The position numbers and the translations under genes were made by a program. From Parapedobacter flavus (lineage in GTDB: Bacteria > Bacteroidota > Bacteroidia > Sphingobacteriales > Sphingobacteriaceae), in assembly GCF_035818675.1 (NCBI RefSeq), contig NZ_JAYKZZ010000001.1, positions 434,001-498,000 of the forward strand: DNA of 64,000 bases, in the 5' to 3' direction. The notes beneath the pieces are model-generated. The model ran no database searches. It saw nothing but the letters and a program-made list of their open reading frames with translations, and was not told the origin of the DNA. Positions within the stretch are counted from its first letter, which is position 1. Each line of letters opens with the position of its first letter. This document shows positions 43,443 to 52,383 of this stretch, piece by piece.

Positions 43443-44465
43443 ATGAAGAAAAAAATACTCATCAGTGACATCGCTAAAGATTTAGGGGTGTCGGTTACTA
43501 CCATATCGTTTATCCTGAATGGCAAGGCCAGGGAAAAGCGTATTAGTGAGGGATTGACCAAGCGGGTACTCGAACACGTCCAAAAAGTTGGGTATAAGCC
43601 AAATGAACTTGCAAAAAGTCTCCGTACCGGAAAAACCAAAATCATCGGCTTGGTCATTGAAGATATTTCCAATCCGTTTTTCGCGAATATTGCTAGGCTC
43701 ATCGAAGCTAAAGCCTACAGCCGGGGCTACCGTATTATCTACTGCAGCACCGACAACCAGCCGGAAAAGGCCACGGAGCTCATCCAGCTTTTTCGAGACC
43801 GGCATGTCGATGGCTACATCATCACCCCGTCTGAGGGTGTGCGGGATATCATTGCATCGCTTTTAAGCAGCCAGCTCCCGGTTGTGTTGTTTGATCGATA
43901 TATTCCCGGATTAGAAACCAGCCATGTCATCACCGACAATGTGAGGGGGGCTTACGATGCCACCGGCCATCTGGCCCAGCAGGGGCACCGACGCATCGCG
44001 ATGGTGACGCTATATTCGTCGCAAACGCAAATGCGGGACCGGATGGATGGTTATATGCGGGCCATCGATACCTTCAAGCTGCAACCCTATGTAAAAAAGG
44101 TCAACATGGGCGACGATGAACCGACGATAATGGCCGATTTCCGTGCATTTATGGAAGACCAGCAGCCCGATGCGGTGTTCTTTGCCACCAATTATTTGGC
44201 AATAGCGGGTCTGAAAGCCTTAAAACAGCATCAAATACCTGTTCCTGCGATTGTTTCTTACGACGACCATACACTTTTCAAGCTGTTTACACCCACCATC
44301 ACGGCAGTGTCTCAGCCCATAGAAGGCATTGCCAGTGAGCTGATCAATATTTTATTGAACCAGCTCGATGGTCATCAGGAGAAAGGGCAGAAACAGGTGG
44401 TTCTGCCATCAGAACTGATTATTAGGGAGTCTTCGACGCGACAAACTTCATCGAAAGGGAATTGA
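43443..44465 (+). CDS. LacI-family transcriptional regulator
   Basis: A 340-residue repressor-type protein. The N-terminal helix-turn-helix (ISDIAKDLGVSVTTISFILN, about 7-26) and hinge helix are followed by a periplasmic-binding-protein-like effector domain starting IIGLVIEDISNPFF. The domain should bind a sugar or related small molecule, but no sugar operon adjoins it: pnp is upstream and msrB converges from downstream. The nearest sugar genes, the rhamnose cluster, are 10 kb away. The 3' end overlaps that of msrB by 44 bases. Regulon unknown. Confidence 0.88.
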   Translation: MKKKILISDIAKDLGVSVTTISFILNGKAREKRISEGLTKRVLEHVQKVGYKPNELAKSLRTGKTKIIGLVIEDISNPFFANIARLIEAKAYSRGYRIIYCSTDNQPEKATELIQLFRDRHVDGYIITPSEGVRDIIASLLSSQLPVVLFDRYIPGLETSHVITDNVRGAYDATGHLAQQGHRRIAMVTLYSSQTQMRDRMDGYMRAIDTFKLQPYVKKVNMGDDEPTIMADFRAFMEDQQPDAVFFATNYLAIAGLKALKQHQIPVPAIVSYDDHTLFKLFTPTITAVSQPIEGIASELINILLNQLDGHQEKGQKQVVLPSELIIRESSTRQTSSKGN

Positions 44466-44922
44466 CACAGTGCCGCGTGTTTTTCGGTGTGAACTGTTCG
44501 CCAATAAATACATGACCCAGATGGCCGCCGCATTTCGCACATAGAATTTCTGTACGCCTTCCATCCGCGTCGGGCACGTGTTTTACGGCTCCGTCGATTT
44601 CGTCGTCAAAACTCGGCCAGCCGCAATGCGATTCGAATTTGTCTTCCGATCGATAAAGCGGCGCGTCACAACGCTTACACACATAGGTGCCGTGTGCTTT
44701 GTTGTTTAGCAACGCTCCGGTAAATGGCCTTTCAGTTCCCTTGTGACGTATGACGTATTCCTCTTCCGCTGTCAATTCGTTGTATTTTGATGTGTCCATT
44801 TTGCTGGCAGTTTTGTGATGTTCGCTAACGTCGGCTTCCCTTTGGTTATTCCGCTGTTGAGCGGTTTGTCCACAAGCTGTTTGCAGTGATAAGAACGCTA
44901 ACATGAGTCCGATATAACGCAT
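44422..44922 (-). CDS. msrB: Lipoprotein peptide-methionine (R)-S-oxide reductase
   Basis: A 166-residue MsrB that reduces R-methionine sulfoxide in oxidised proteins. The N-terminus is a lipoprotein signal with lipobox cysteine C17 (LQTACGQ), so the enzyme should act in the periplasm. Zinc-binding pairs C82/C85 (CKRC) and C128/C131 (CAKC), the segment ESHCGWPSF with C100, and catalytic C152 in RHCVNS are all intact. The coding end overlaps the convergent LacI-type gene by 44 bases. Reductant partner is not in the window. Confidence 0.92.
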   Translation of the reverse strand: MRYIGLMLAFLSLQTACGQTAQQRNNQREADVSEHHKTASKMDTSKYNELTAEEEYVIRHKGTERPFTGALLNNKAHGTYVCKRCDAPLYRSEDKFESHCGWPSFDDEIDGAVKHVPDADGRRTEILCAKCGGHLGHVFIGEQFTPKNTRHCVNSLSMKFVASKTP

Positions 44923-45351
44923 CGTATTTAATTTAATTCGAGTAAGGCATGCGAATGGCCCGTTATGCGAATATACGCTATTTATCTTTAACGTGTTTTC
45001 ATCCGAAAGTCATTATTGTCGTTGCATAATATTCAGTCATTCGTCACGATGCAGCTAGGTGTATGTAAGACACCCTATCTGATAATAGAAAATAATTTTT
45101 AGAAACCCAAATTTGCGAGAAACATTACCAATAATTAGTTGTCATCGCCATTCCATTAAAACATACTACAGATACTTTAAACGCGTATTTCAATCAATTT
45201 AGAACGGTTATAAATTATTAAATTCAGTCATCCCATTGTCATCCATAAGCCAATAAGTTATACTTTTGTGGCATTATTAGAGGGGTGTAGTTCCATTGAT
45301 TCAGATTACCCAAATTTTAACATTCATCATAATCAGTATAACGTGCTCAAT
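44923..45351. promoter_or_regulatory. Divergent control region between msrB and the act operon
   Basis: This 429-base AT-rich gap has no supportable gene. On the plus strand TTG (45236-45238), 22 bases, then TACTTTTG (45261-45268) is a good Bacteroidota promoter for actA, giving a leader of about 77 bases. On the minus side only a weak -7-like TATATTCG (about 44970) precedes msrB. No large inverted repeat was noticed. Confidence 0.62.
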
Positions 45352-46638
45352 ATGAGACATATCTCGTTAGTTTTTGAAAGGATTGCCAAGCCGATATCCG
45401 TTGCATTGGTGTTGTTGTTTGCGGTTTCTTCGTTGCAAGCTCAGGACCCGAAACAGGGCGAGACGATTTTTAAAGCAAATTGTTCTTCTTGCCATAAGGT
45501 GTTCGGTAAGTTTCTAGGGCCGGAGCTGGCCGGGGTAAACGAGCGGCACGATGAAGCTTGGTTGCTGAAGTGGATAAGCAATGCGCCTGCCATGATTGCG
45601 TCTGGTGACCCCGCTGCATTGGAATTGGATGCGCAGTTCCCGAATGCAATGATGTCGGCATTCCCGACACTTTCTGACGATGACATAAAGAACGTTCTTG
45701 CCTACATCAAGTCGGAAGAGACTAAGAAAGCCGCTGCCGATGCAGGTGGTGGTGCGGCAGGTGGCGCCGCCGGTGCTGCAGCAGCAAGTGGAGATGCGAG
45801 CAATTTCATGATCATTGGCCTCGTGGCCGTGATTATCTTGGCTTTTGCGGTGATCCTTGTACTCAACAAAGTTATTCGTACGTTGGAGCGGGTTATTACC
45901 AATAACAAGACGCTGATTCCGGAAGAAGCCGAAGAGGAGCCAGGGAAAGACTACCTTGGTAAGTTGAAGAAATTGGCCAAAAACAAGAAGCTGGTGTTTT
46001 TTACGGTACTATTAGTCGCCATCTTTTTGAGTTCAGCAGGTTGGAAGACGCTTTGGAACGTAGGGGTTCATGAAGGATACAAACCTGTGCAACCTATCAA
46101 GTTCTCCCACCAATTGCATGCGGGGGTTAACCAGATTGATTGCCAGTACTGCCACGGCGGTGCGTACAAATCCAAAAATGCCTCTATCCCGTCGGCCAAT
46201 GTATGTATGAACTGCCACAAGGCCATTACGGCGAGCGATAAATACGACGGCGAGCTTTCACCGGAAATTGCAAAGATTTACCGGGCACTGGATTACGATC
46301 CCGAAACCATGGAATATGGACCGGATCAACGCCCCATCGAGTGGATACGTATCCACAACCTCCCTGATTTCGCTTACTTTAACCACTCGCAACACGTGGT
46401 AGTGGCAGGCGTAGAGTGCCAAACGTGCCACGGTCCGATTGAAACGATGGCCGAAGTGTACCAGTATTCACCACTTACCATGAAGTGGTGTATCGATTGC
46501 CACCAGGAGACGGAAGTAAACCACGAAGATAACGCCTACTACGACCAGCTGATAGCTGCGCATGAGCAGTTGAAGAAAGGGGAAAAGGTAACCGCAGCCA
46601 TGTTGGGCGGATTGGAGTGCGGAAAATGCCATTATTAA
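45352..46638 (+). CDS. actA: Alternative complex III subunit ActA, six-heme cytochrome c
   Basis: A 428-residue multiheme cytochrome of the quinol-oxidising complex. The start at 45352 gives a signal/anchor (about 10-30); an upstream in-frame ATG at 45268 overlaps the promoter. Six CxxCH sites are present: 44-48 in an N-terminal class I cytochrome domain, then 264-268, 285-289, 356-360, 380-384 and 423-427 in a pentaheme domain. Between them are an Ala/Gly-rich linker and two membrane helices (about 152-172 and 214-229). ActA passes electrons from the ActB iron-sulfur region toward the oxidase. First gene of actABCDEF. Confidence 0.9.
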   Translation: MRHISLVFERIAKPISVALVLLFAVSSLQAQDPKQGETIFKANCSSCHKVFGKFLGPELAGVNERHDEAWLLKWISNAPAMIASGDPAALELDAQFPNAMMSAFPTLSDDDIKNVLAYIKSEETKKAAADAGGGAAGGAAGAAAASGDASNFMIIGLVAVIILAFAVILVLNKVIRTLERVITNNKTLIPEEAEEEPGKDYLGKLKKLAKNKKLVFFTVLLVAIFLSSAGWKTLWNVGVHEGYKPVQPIKFSHQLHAGVNQIDCQYCHGGAYKSKNASIPSANVCMNCHKAITASDKYDGELSPEIAKIYRALDYDPETMEYGPDQRPIEWIRIHNLPDFAYFNHSQHVVVAGVECQTCHGPIETMAEVYQYSPLTMKWCIDCHQETEVNHEDNAYYDQLIAAHEQLKKGEKVTAAMLGGLECGKCHY

Positions 46639-46686
46639 TAACAATTACGTAATCATTAGACTACGCAATCTTTATACATAGCTTAA

Positions 46687-49600
46687 ATGGATAGCAACAA
46701 GCAATATTGGAAAGGTTTGGAAGAGTTGCAGCAAACGCCGGCTTTCGTAGCACAAAGCAAGGGGGAGTTTGCCGAGACAATTCCTGTTGAAGATGTTTTG
46801 AATGAGGCTGGCCTAAGCACCAAAACTCCGCGTCGGGACTTCCTGAAAGCGCTGGGTTTTGGGGTAGGTGCCGTCACATTGGCAGCTTGTAACCGTACAC
46901 CGGTACACAAAGCCGTGCCTTATTTGATCAAACCGGAAGAAATCACTCCCGGTATCCCCAATTTCTACGCATCCAGTTACAAAGGACAGAGCGTGTTGGT
47001 ACGGACGCGTGAGGGTCGGCCCATCCTGTTGGAGGCTAACCCTGCGGCCGTAGACTTGAATTGTGGTACAGATGCCGGCACGCAAGCATCCGTGCTCGAC
47101 CTGTACGACCAATCAAAATTAAAGGGTCCGAAGTTCAACGGAGCCGATATATCGTGGGACGAGTTGGATACACACGTCGTTACCGCGTTGGGTGCGGCCC
47201 AAGCGGCAGGAAAGCAAATCCGTATTGTATCTTCCACGGTTAACAGCCCATCAACAATCGCGGCTATCGCCCGCTTTACCGAGAAGTATCCGACCGCTAG
47301 GTTGGTCGAGGTCGATGCGGTTTCCTATAGTGGTATCATCGAAGCGAACGAGCGTAGCTTTGGCAAGGCCGTCGTACCGCATTACCGGTTTGACAATGCC
47401 GATGTTATCGTTAGCGTGGCAGCCGATTTCCTGGGTACCTGGCTCAGCGGCGAGGAGCACACGCAGCAATACATCACCAACCGCGACTACAAGAGCCTGA
47501 AAAAAGGGAAGATGTCGCGCCATATCCAGTTCGAAGGAGGCATGAGCCTGACAGGCACCAACGCTGACGTACGTGTGGCCATCAAACCTTCGGAAGAAGG
47601 TCCGTTGATGATCGCACTTTACAATGCGGTAACAGGTAACAATCTGCCCGGCGCACTGAGCACCAATCCGAAGGCCCAAACCGCATTGAAGTTGGTGGCG
47701 CAGGAGCTATTACAGGCCCGTGGCCGTGCAGTAGTGGTTTCCGGTTCGAACGATGTAGGGATACAAACGATGACCAATGCCCTCAACGTAGCGTTGCAAA
47801 GCTATGGTGCGACCATCGATTTGGATAACCCCTCCCACCACCATAAAGGCAATGACGAAGCGTTCGAAGCATTTTTGGCCGAAGCGGGCCGAGGTGATGT
47901 AGATGTCGCGTTCTTCCTGAACAGCAACCCGCTATATGAGTATGTCAAAGCAGATACGCTGGCGGAGGCGTTTGGAAAGATCAAGTTTAAACTTTCTTTT
48001 GCCGATCGTGAAGACGAAACGGCAGCGGAATTGGATGCCATTGCGCCGAACCATAATTTCTTGGAATCTTGGGGCGATGCCAATCCGCGGGGCGGATATT
48101 ATACCATTGTACAGCCAACAATCAATCCCGTATACAACACCCGTCAGGTAGAGCAAAGTCTGCTAGTGTGGGCTGGCGATACGACCGACTACTATACATT
48201 TGTTAAAAATAACTGGGAGCAGCAGATACTCGCCGGTAGCAGTAAGACTTGGAAAGACGTGCTGCAGACCGGATTTGAGTTCAAAGGTGACCAGCCGGCA
48301 TCGACATATAGCTTCGATGTAGCGGGTTTGGGCGCCGTGGCGCAAGCGATCGCTGCGCAAAGCAAAGCCCAAGCCAAAGATGTAGAAGTACAACTATACC
48401 AAAGCGTGGCACTCAAGGATGGCAAGCAAGCGAACAACGCCTACCTGCAAGAATTGCCCGACCCGGTGTCGAAAGTAACCTGGGATAACTACGCAGCGCT
48501 GAATCCCAAATTTGCCGAAACACTGGGCTTGGGTGAGAACAGCCTCGTAACGGTGGAGGGTGAGAACGGTTACAAGATAACCCTACCCGTATTGATGCAG
48601 CCGGGGCAGGCGATGGGGACTGTATCTATTGCCCTGGGTTACGGCCGTACCAAAGCCGGTAAAGCAGGCAACAACGTGGGTCAGAACGCATACCCTTTTG
48701 CGAAGTTGCAAAATGGTACGATGCAGTACAATACAACGGCGACGTTGACAAAAGCCAGTGGCTCATATGAGCTGGCCCAGACCCAAACGCACCACACCAT
48801 CGAGGGGCGTAACATTATCCGCGAGACCAGTTTTGCGAAGTACCAGGAGAATCCGGCCCATAACGCTGGTCGGTGGACCGATACGCACAAAACGTACGAT
48901 TTGTGGAACAAGTACGAACAGCCGGGCCACAAGTGGGTGATGGCTATTGACCTCAATGCTTGTACGGGCTGTGGTTCTTGTATCGTTGCTTGTAATCTTG
49001 AAAATAATATTCCGGTAGTAGGCCGCGACGAAGTACGCCGCCGCCGTGAAATGCATTGGATACGTATCGACCGGTATTACTCCATCGAGCAAGACGGTAA
49101 AGCGTATACCGAAGAAGACGAAATCCGTCACCTGGACGATATGGAGAATGTATCGGTGGTACACCAACCGATGCTCTGCCAACACTGCGAGCACGCACCG
49201 TGCGAGACAGTTTGTCCCGTATTGGCTACGGTACACTCCTCAGAAGGACTGAACCACATGGCTTACAACCGGTGCTTCGGTACGCGGTATTGTGCCAATA
49301 ACTGCCCCTACAAAGTCCGTCGTTTCAATTGGTTCAACTACTGGAATGATTCGCGTTTCGATAACTACCTCAATAACGAGTTCACCCATTTGGTGCTCAA
49401 TCCTGACGTGGTTTCGCGTTCACGCGGTGTGATGGAAAAATGCTCGATGTGTATCCAGCGCATCCAAGCGGGTAAACTGCAGGCCAAGATGGAGAAGCGT
49501 CCGTTGAAAGACGGCGATATCAAGTTGGCATGTGCCTCAGCGTGCTCGGCAAACGCCATTATCTTCGGCGACGCCAACGATCCCGAATCGGAGGTATCAA

Positions 49601-49701
49601 AAGCGTTGAAGAATGAACGGGTATACTATGTGCTGGAAGAAATCAATGTACAGCCAGGCATTGGATACATGACGAAGGTTAGAAACACCTACGAGGCTTA
49701 A
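46687..49701 (+). CDS. actB: Alternative complex III subunit ActB, molybdopterin-oxidoreductase-like with Fe-S domain
   Basis: A 1004-residue periplasmic subunit. The N-terminus has a twin-arginine motif, TPRRDFLKALGFG (R49-R50), followed by LAAC with C68, a lipobox that fits the known lipid anchor of ActB. The large N-terminal part (about 80-740) resembles molybdopterin oxidoreductases, which in this family bind no cofactor. The C-terminal part is a ferredoxin-like domain with cysteine clusters ACTGCGSCIVAC, CQHCEHAPCETVC, CFGTRYCANNC and CSMCIQR, for several iron-sulfur clusters. It receives electrons from quinol at ActC and hands them to ActA. Confidence 0.93.
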   Translation: MDSNKQYWKGLEELQQTPAFVAQSKGEFAETIPVEDVLNEAGLSTKTPRRDFLKALGFGVGAVTLAACNRTPVHKAVPYLIKPEEITPGIPNFYASSYKGQSVLVRTREGRPILLEANPAAVDLNCGTDAGTQASVLDLYDQSKLKGPKFNGADISWDELDTHVVTALGAAQAAGKQIRIVSSTVNSPSTIAAIARFTEKYPTARLVEVDAVSYSGIIEANERSFGKAVVPHYRFDNADVIVSVAADFLGTWLSGEEHTQQYITNRDYKSLKKGKMSRHIQFEGGMSLTGTNADVRVAIKPSEEGPLMIALYNAVTGNNLPGALSTNPKAQTALKLVAQELLQARGRAVVVSGSNDVGIQTMTNALNVALQSYGATIDLDNPSHHHKGNDEAFEAFLAEAGRGDVDVAFFLNSNPLYEYVKADTLAEAFGKIKFKLSFADREDETAAELDAIAPNHNFLESWGDANPRGGYYTIVQPTINPVYNTRQVEQSLLVWAGDTTDYYTFVKNNWEQQILAGSSKTWKDVLQTGFEFKGDQPASTYSFDVAGLGAVAQAIAAQSKAQAKDVEVQLYQSVALKDGKQANNAYLQELPDPVSKVTWDNYAALNPKFAETLGLGENSLVTVEGENGYKITLPVLMQPGQAMGTVSIALGYGRTKAGKAGNNVGQNAYPFAKLQNGTMQYNTTATLTKASGSYELAQTQTHHTIEGRNIIRETSFAKYQENPAHNAGRWTDTHKTYDLWNKYEQPGHKWVMAIDLNACTGCGSCIVACNLENNIPVVGRDEVRRRREMHWIRIDRYYSIEQDGKAYTEEDEIRHLDDMENVSVVHQPMLCQHCEHAPCETVCPVLATVHSSEGLNHMAYNRCFGTRYCANNCPYKVRRFNWFNYWNDSRFDNYLNNEFTHLVLNPDVVSRSRGVMEKCSMCIQRIQAGKLQAKMEKRPLKDGDIKLACASACSANAIIFGDANDPESEVSKALKNERVYYVLEEINVQPGIGYMTKVRNTYEA

Positions 49702-49724
49702 TTAATTTTTGAAAAAACATATTT

Positions 49725-51206
49725 ATGTCATCGCATAACGAATCAATAATAAGGGAACCTTTAGTAACCGGTAAAGACATCACCTATGCCAAGGTGACTG
49801 ACGATATCCTGTTGCCGGTGGAGAACAAGCCTAACAAAGCATGGTGGATTGGCTTTACGTTGGCAGCGTTGGGCGCTTTGCTTTGGGTGTTCAGTGTGGG
49901 TTATACGTTCTGGACCGGTATTGGTGCCTGGGGGCTTAATAAGACCGTGGGCTGGGCGTGGGATATCACCGACTTCGTTTGGTGGGTAGGTATCGGTCAC
50001 GCCGGTACATTGATTTCGGCAGTACTTTTGATTTTTCGCCAAAACTGGCGTAACTCCATCAACCGATCTGCAGAGGCCATGACCATTTTTGCGGTAATTT
50101 GCGCGGCTACCTACGTGGTTGCTCACATGGGCCGCCCTTGGCTTGCGTACTGGATTTTTCCGCTACCCAACCAATTCGGCTCGCTATGGGTTAACTTCAA
50201 CTCGCCGCTGGTATGGGACGCATTTGCGATCTCTACATACTTTACCGTATCGTTGGTGTTCTGGTATTGCGGGTTACTCCCCGACATTGCTTCCGTACGT
50301 GACCGTGCTGCGGGCTTGAAGCGGCGGATATATTCCATCATGTCATTCGGATGGAACGGATCTGTGAAAACCTGGCAACGGTTTGAGATTGTATCGTTGA
50401 TCCTCGCCGGTATTTCCACGCCGCTGGTACTTTCGGTGCATACCATCGTATCCATGGACTTTGCCACGTCGGTAATTCCAGGCTGGCACACCACTATCTT
50501 CCCTCCCTACTTCGTCGCAGGCGCTATCTTTTCGGGCTTCGCCATGGTGCAAACGCTGTTGTTGGTGATGCGCAAGGTGCTCAACTTCGAGAACTATATC
50601 ACGATGTTCCACATCGAGTCGATGAATAAGATCATCCTGGCTACGGGTTCGATTGTGGGTGTTGCTTATCTGACCGAGTTGTTCATCGCTTGGTACTCGG
50701 GTTCGGAATATGAAATGTATGCGTTCGCCAACCGGATTGCCGGGCCTTATTGGTGGGCATATTGGACGATGATGACCTGTAACGTTATTTCACCCCAACT
50801 ATTTTGGTTTAAACGTATCCGTACAAGCATCCCCATTTCATGGGTGCTTTCGATCGTGGTTAATATCGGGATGTGGTTTGAACGTTTCGTGATTATCGTT
50901 ACCTCCCTGCACCGCGACTACTTGCCTTCCAGCTGGGCTATGTTTTATCCCTCGTGGGTAGATGTTGGCGTATTTGTTGGGTCGGTAGGGGTCTTCTTTA
51001 CACTGTTCCTGCTGTTCCTTCGTTTCCTGCCCGGCATAGCCATCGCCGAAGTGAAACTGTTGCTGAAGAGTTCGAGCTTGCAGCATAAGACGAAGTTGAT
51101 TGAGGAAGGCCATCAAGATAAGGAACAGGTCGAATTTTTCAGGAAGTCGCTGACCAAATACGATTCGGTTACGGACCAAGAAATTAACGAATTAGAAACG
51201 AAATAG
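49725..51206 (+). CDS. actC: Alternative complex III subunit ActC, NrfD-like quinol-binding membrane protein
   Basis: A 493-residue integral membrane subunit of the NrfD/PsrC family with about ten helices, starting near WWIGFTLAALGALLWVFSVG. The conserved WVGIGHAGTLISA region and the HTIVSMDFA stretch contain residues tied in relatives to quinol binding and proton transfer. It oxidises menaquinol and feeds ActB. It lies 23 bases after actB and 4 bases before actD. Confidence 0.93.
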   Translation: MSSHNESIIREPLVTGKDITYAKVTDDILLPVENKPNKAWWIGFTLAALGALLWVFSVGYTFWTGIGAWGLNKTVGWAWDITDFVWWVGIGHAGTLISAVLLIFRQNWRNSINRSAEAMTIFAVICAATYVVAHMGRPWLAYWIFPLPNQFGSLWVNFNSPLVWDAFAISTYFTVSLVFWYCGLLPDIASVRDRAAGLKRRIYSIMSFGWNGSVKTWQRFEIVSLILAGISTPLVLSVHTIVSMDFATSVIPGWHTTIFPPYFVAGAIFSGFAMVQTLLLVMRKVLNFENYITMFHIESMNKIILATGSIVGVAYLTELFIAWYSGSEYEMYAFANRIAGPYWWAYWTMMTCNVISPQLFWFKRIRTSIPISWVLSIVVNIGMWFERFVIIVTSLHRDYLPSSWAMFYPSWVDVGVFVGSVGVFFTLFLLFLRFLPGIAIAEVKLLLKSSSLQHKTKLIEEGHQDKEQVEFFRKSLTKYDSVTDQEINELETK

Positions 51207-51210
51207 CGCA

Positions 51211-51747
51211 ATGAGCAATATTAAGTACATCCTTGGCAGTTTTGCCGATCCAGACGAAATGATGGATGGGATCGATAAACTGCAAGCCAACAACATCAGC
51301 ATCTACGATTGCTTTACCCCGATGCCGATCCATGGTATCGAAGCGAAACTCGGCGTCAAGCCTTCGCGCTTACCAATTGCTGCTTTCTGCTTTGGAATTA
51401 CGGGTACATGCCTTGGATTCAGCTTGCTGTATTATACGATGACCTACGATTGGCCGATGAATATCGGTGGTAAGCCATCGCTTCCGCTGCCGGCATTCGT
51501 GCCTGTTACGTTTGAGGTGACGATTTTACTTTGCGCGTTGGGTATGGTGGCGACATTTTTCTACCGTAACCACCTGTTTCCCGGCCGTGCCCCCCGGGTG
51601 ATGGATTTGCGTGCTACGGACGATCGGTTCATTATCGCCATTGATGCCAAAGACAATGGGGAACATGAGAAGATCGAAGGCCTGCTGAAGTCGGCAGGTG
51701 CGGTTGAAGTGAAGTACAACGAACGAAAATATGTTAGCTATGAATAA
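51211..51747 (+). CDS. actD: Alternative complex III subunit ActD (DUF3341)
   Basis: A 178-residue membrane subunit of the DUF3341 family. A cytoplasmic alpha/beta part (ILGSFADPDEMMDGIDKL) precedes two membrane helices (about 60-80 and 98-118), with a C-terminal soluble tail. The segment FTPMPIHGIE is characteristic. It has a structural role in the complex. Its stop codon overlaps the actE start. Confidence 0.9.
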   Translation: MSNIKYILGSFADPDEMMDGIDKLQANNISIYDCFTPMPIHGIEAKLGVKPSRLPIAAFCFGITGTCLGFSLLYYTMTYDWPMNIGGKPSLPLPAFVPVTFEVTILLCALGMVATFFYRNHLFPGRAPRVMDLRATDDRFIIAIDAKDNGEHEKIEGLLKSAGAVEVKYNERKYVSYE

Positions 51748-52363
51748 GATGAAGCTTCTTAGCGCTGTAGGTGCGGCTGTTGCGATCGCGGCAGTGGTTA
51801 CTTCTTGCGGTGACGGCACCACACGTAGCCGGGGCTGGGAGTTTTCACGGAATATGTATGACCCTTTAGGCTATAATCCCGATCAGCCGAATCCGAATTT
51901 TGCCGATGGTAAAACGGCTCAGATGCCCCCAGCGGGTACCGTACCGGTGGGTTTTGAACGATTTGCTTATGCGAATACCACAGAAGATTACGAGCGTGCC
52001 GGAGCGGAGCTGGTGAACCCGTTGGTACATACAGAAGCCAATCTCGCCAAAGGTGAAGCGCTTTATCAGGTATATTGCGCGGTATGCCATGGACCCGAAG
52101 GGCATGGTGACGGCTCGATTACGAAAGACAGGACCCTGGAGGCTGAGTCGCGTCAGTTGGAAAACTTTCCGCCGCCGCCCTCCTACGCACGGTCAGACAG
52201 TGCCAACTCTTCCCGGGGGGGAGCGATGGCTGATCTCAGCGCTGGCAAGATATACCACACCATTACCTACGGGCTGAACATGATGGGGTCGCATGCATCG
52301 CAACTATCGCCTGAGGAACGCTGGCATGTGGTCATGTATGTTAGAGAATTACAAAAGAAATAA
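51740..52363 (+). CDS. actE: Alternative complex III subunit ActE, monoheme lipoprotein cytochrome c
   Basis: A 207-residue lipoprotein cytochrome. The signal ends VVTSC, so the mature protein is lipid-anchored. One CxxCH site, CAVCH, is followed by GPEGHGDG, and the class I heme methionine ligand probably lies in NMMGSHA. I chose the ATG at 51740, which overlaps the actD stop (ATGAATAA); starts at 51731 and 51749 are possible. It accepts electrons from ActA for delivery to the oxidase. Confidence 0.9.
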   Translation: MNKMKLLSAVGAAVAIAAVVTSCGDGTTRSRGWEFSRNMYDPLGYNPDQPNPNFADGKTAQMPPAGTVPVGFERFAYANTTEDYERAGAELVNPLVHTEANLAKGEALYQVYCAVCHGPEGHGDGSITKDRTLEAESRQLENFPPPPSYARSDSANSSRGGAMADLSAGKIYHTITYGLNMMGSHASQLSPEERWHVVMYVRELQKK

Positions 52364-52383
52364 TATTATATCAGCTATATTAA

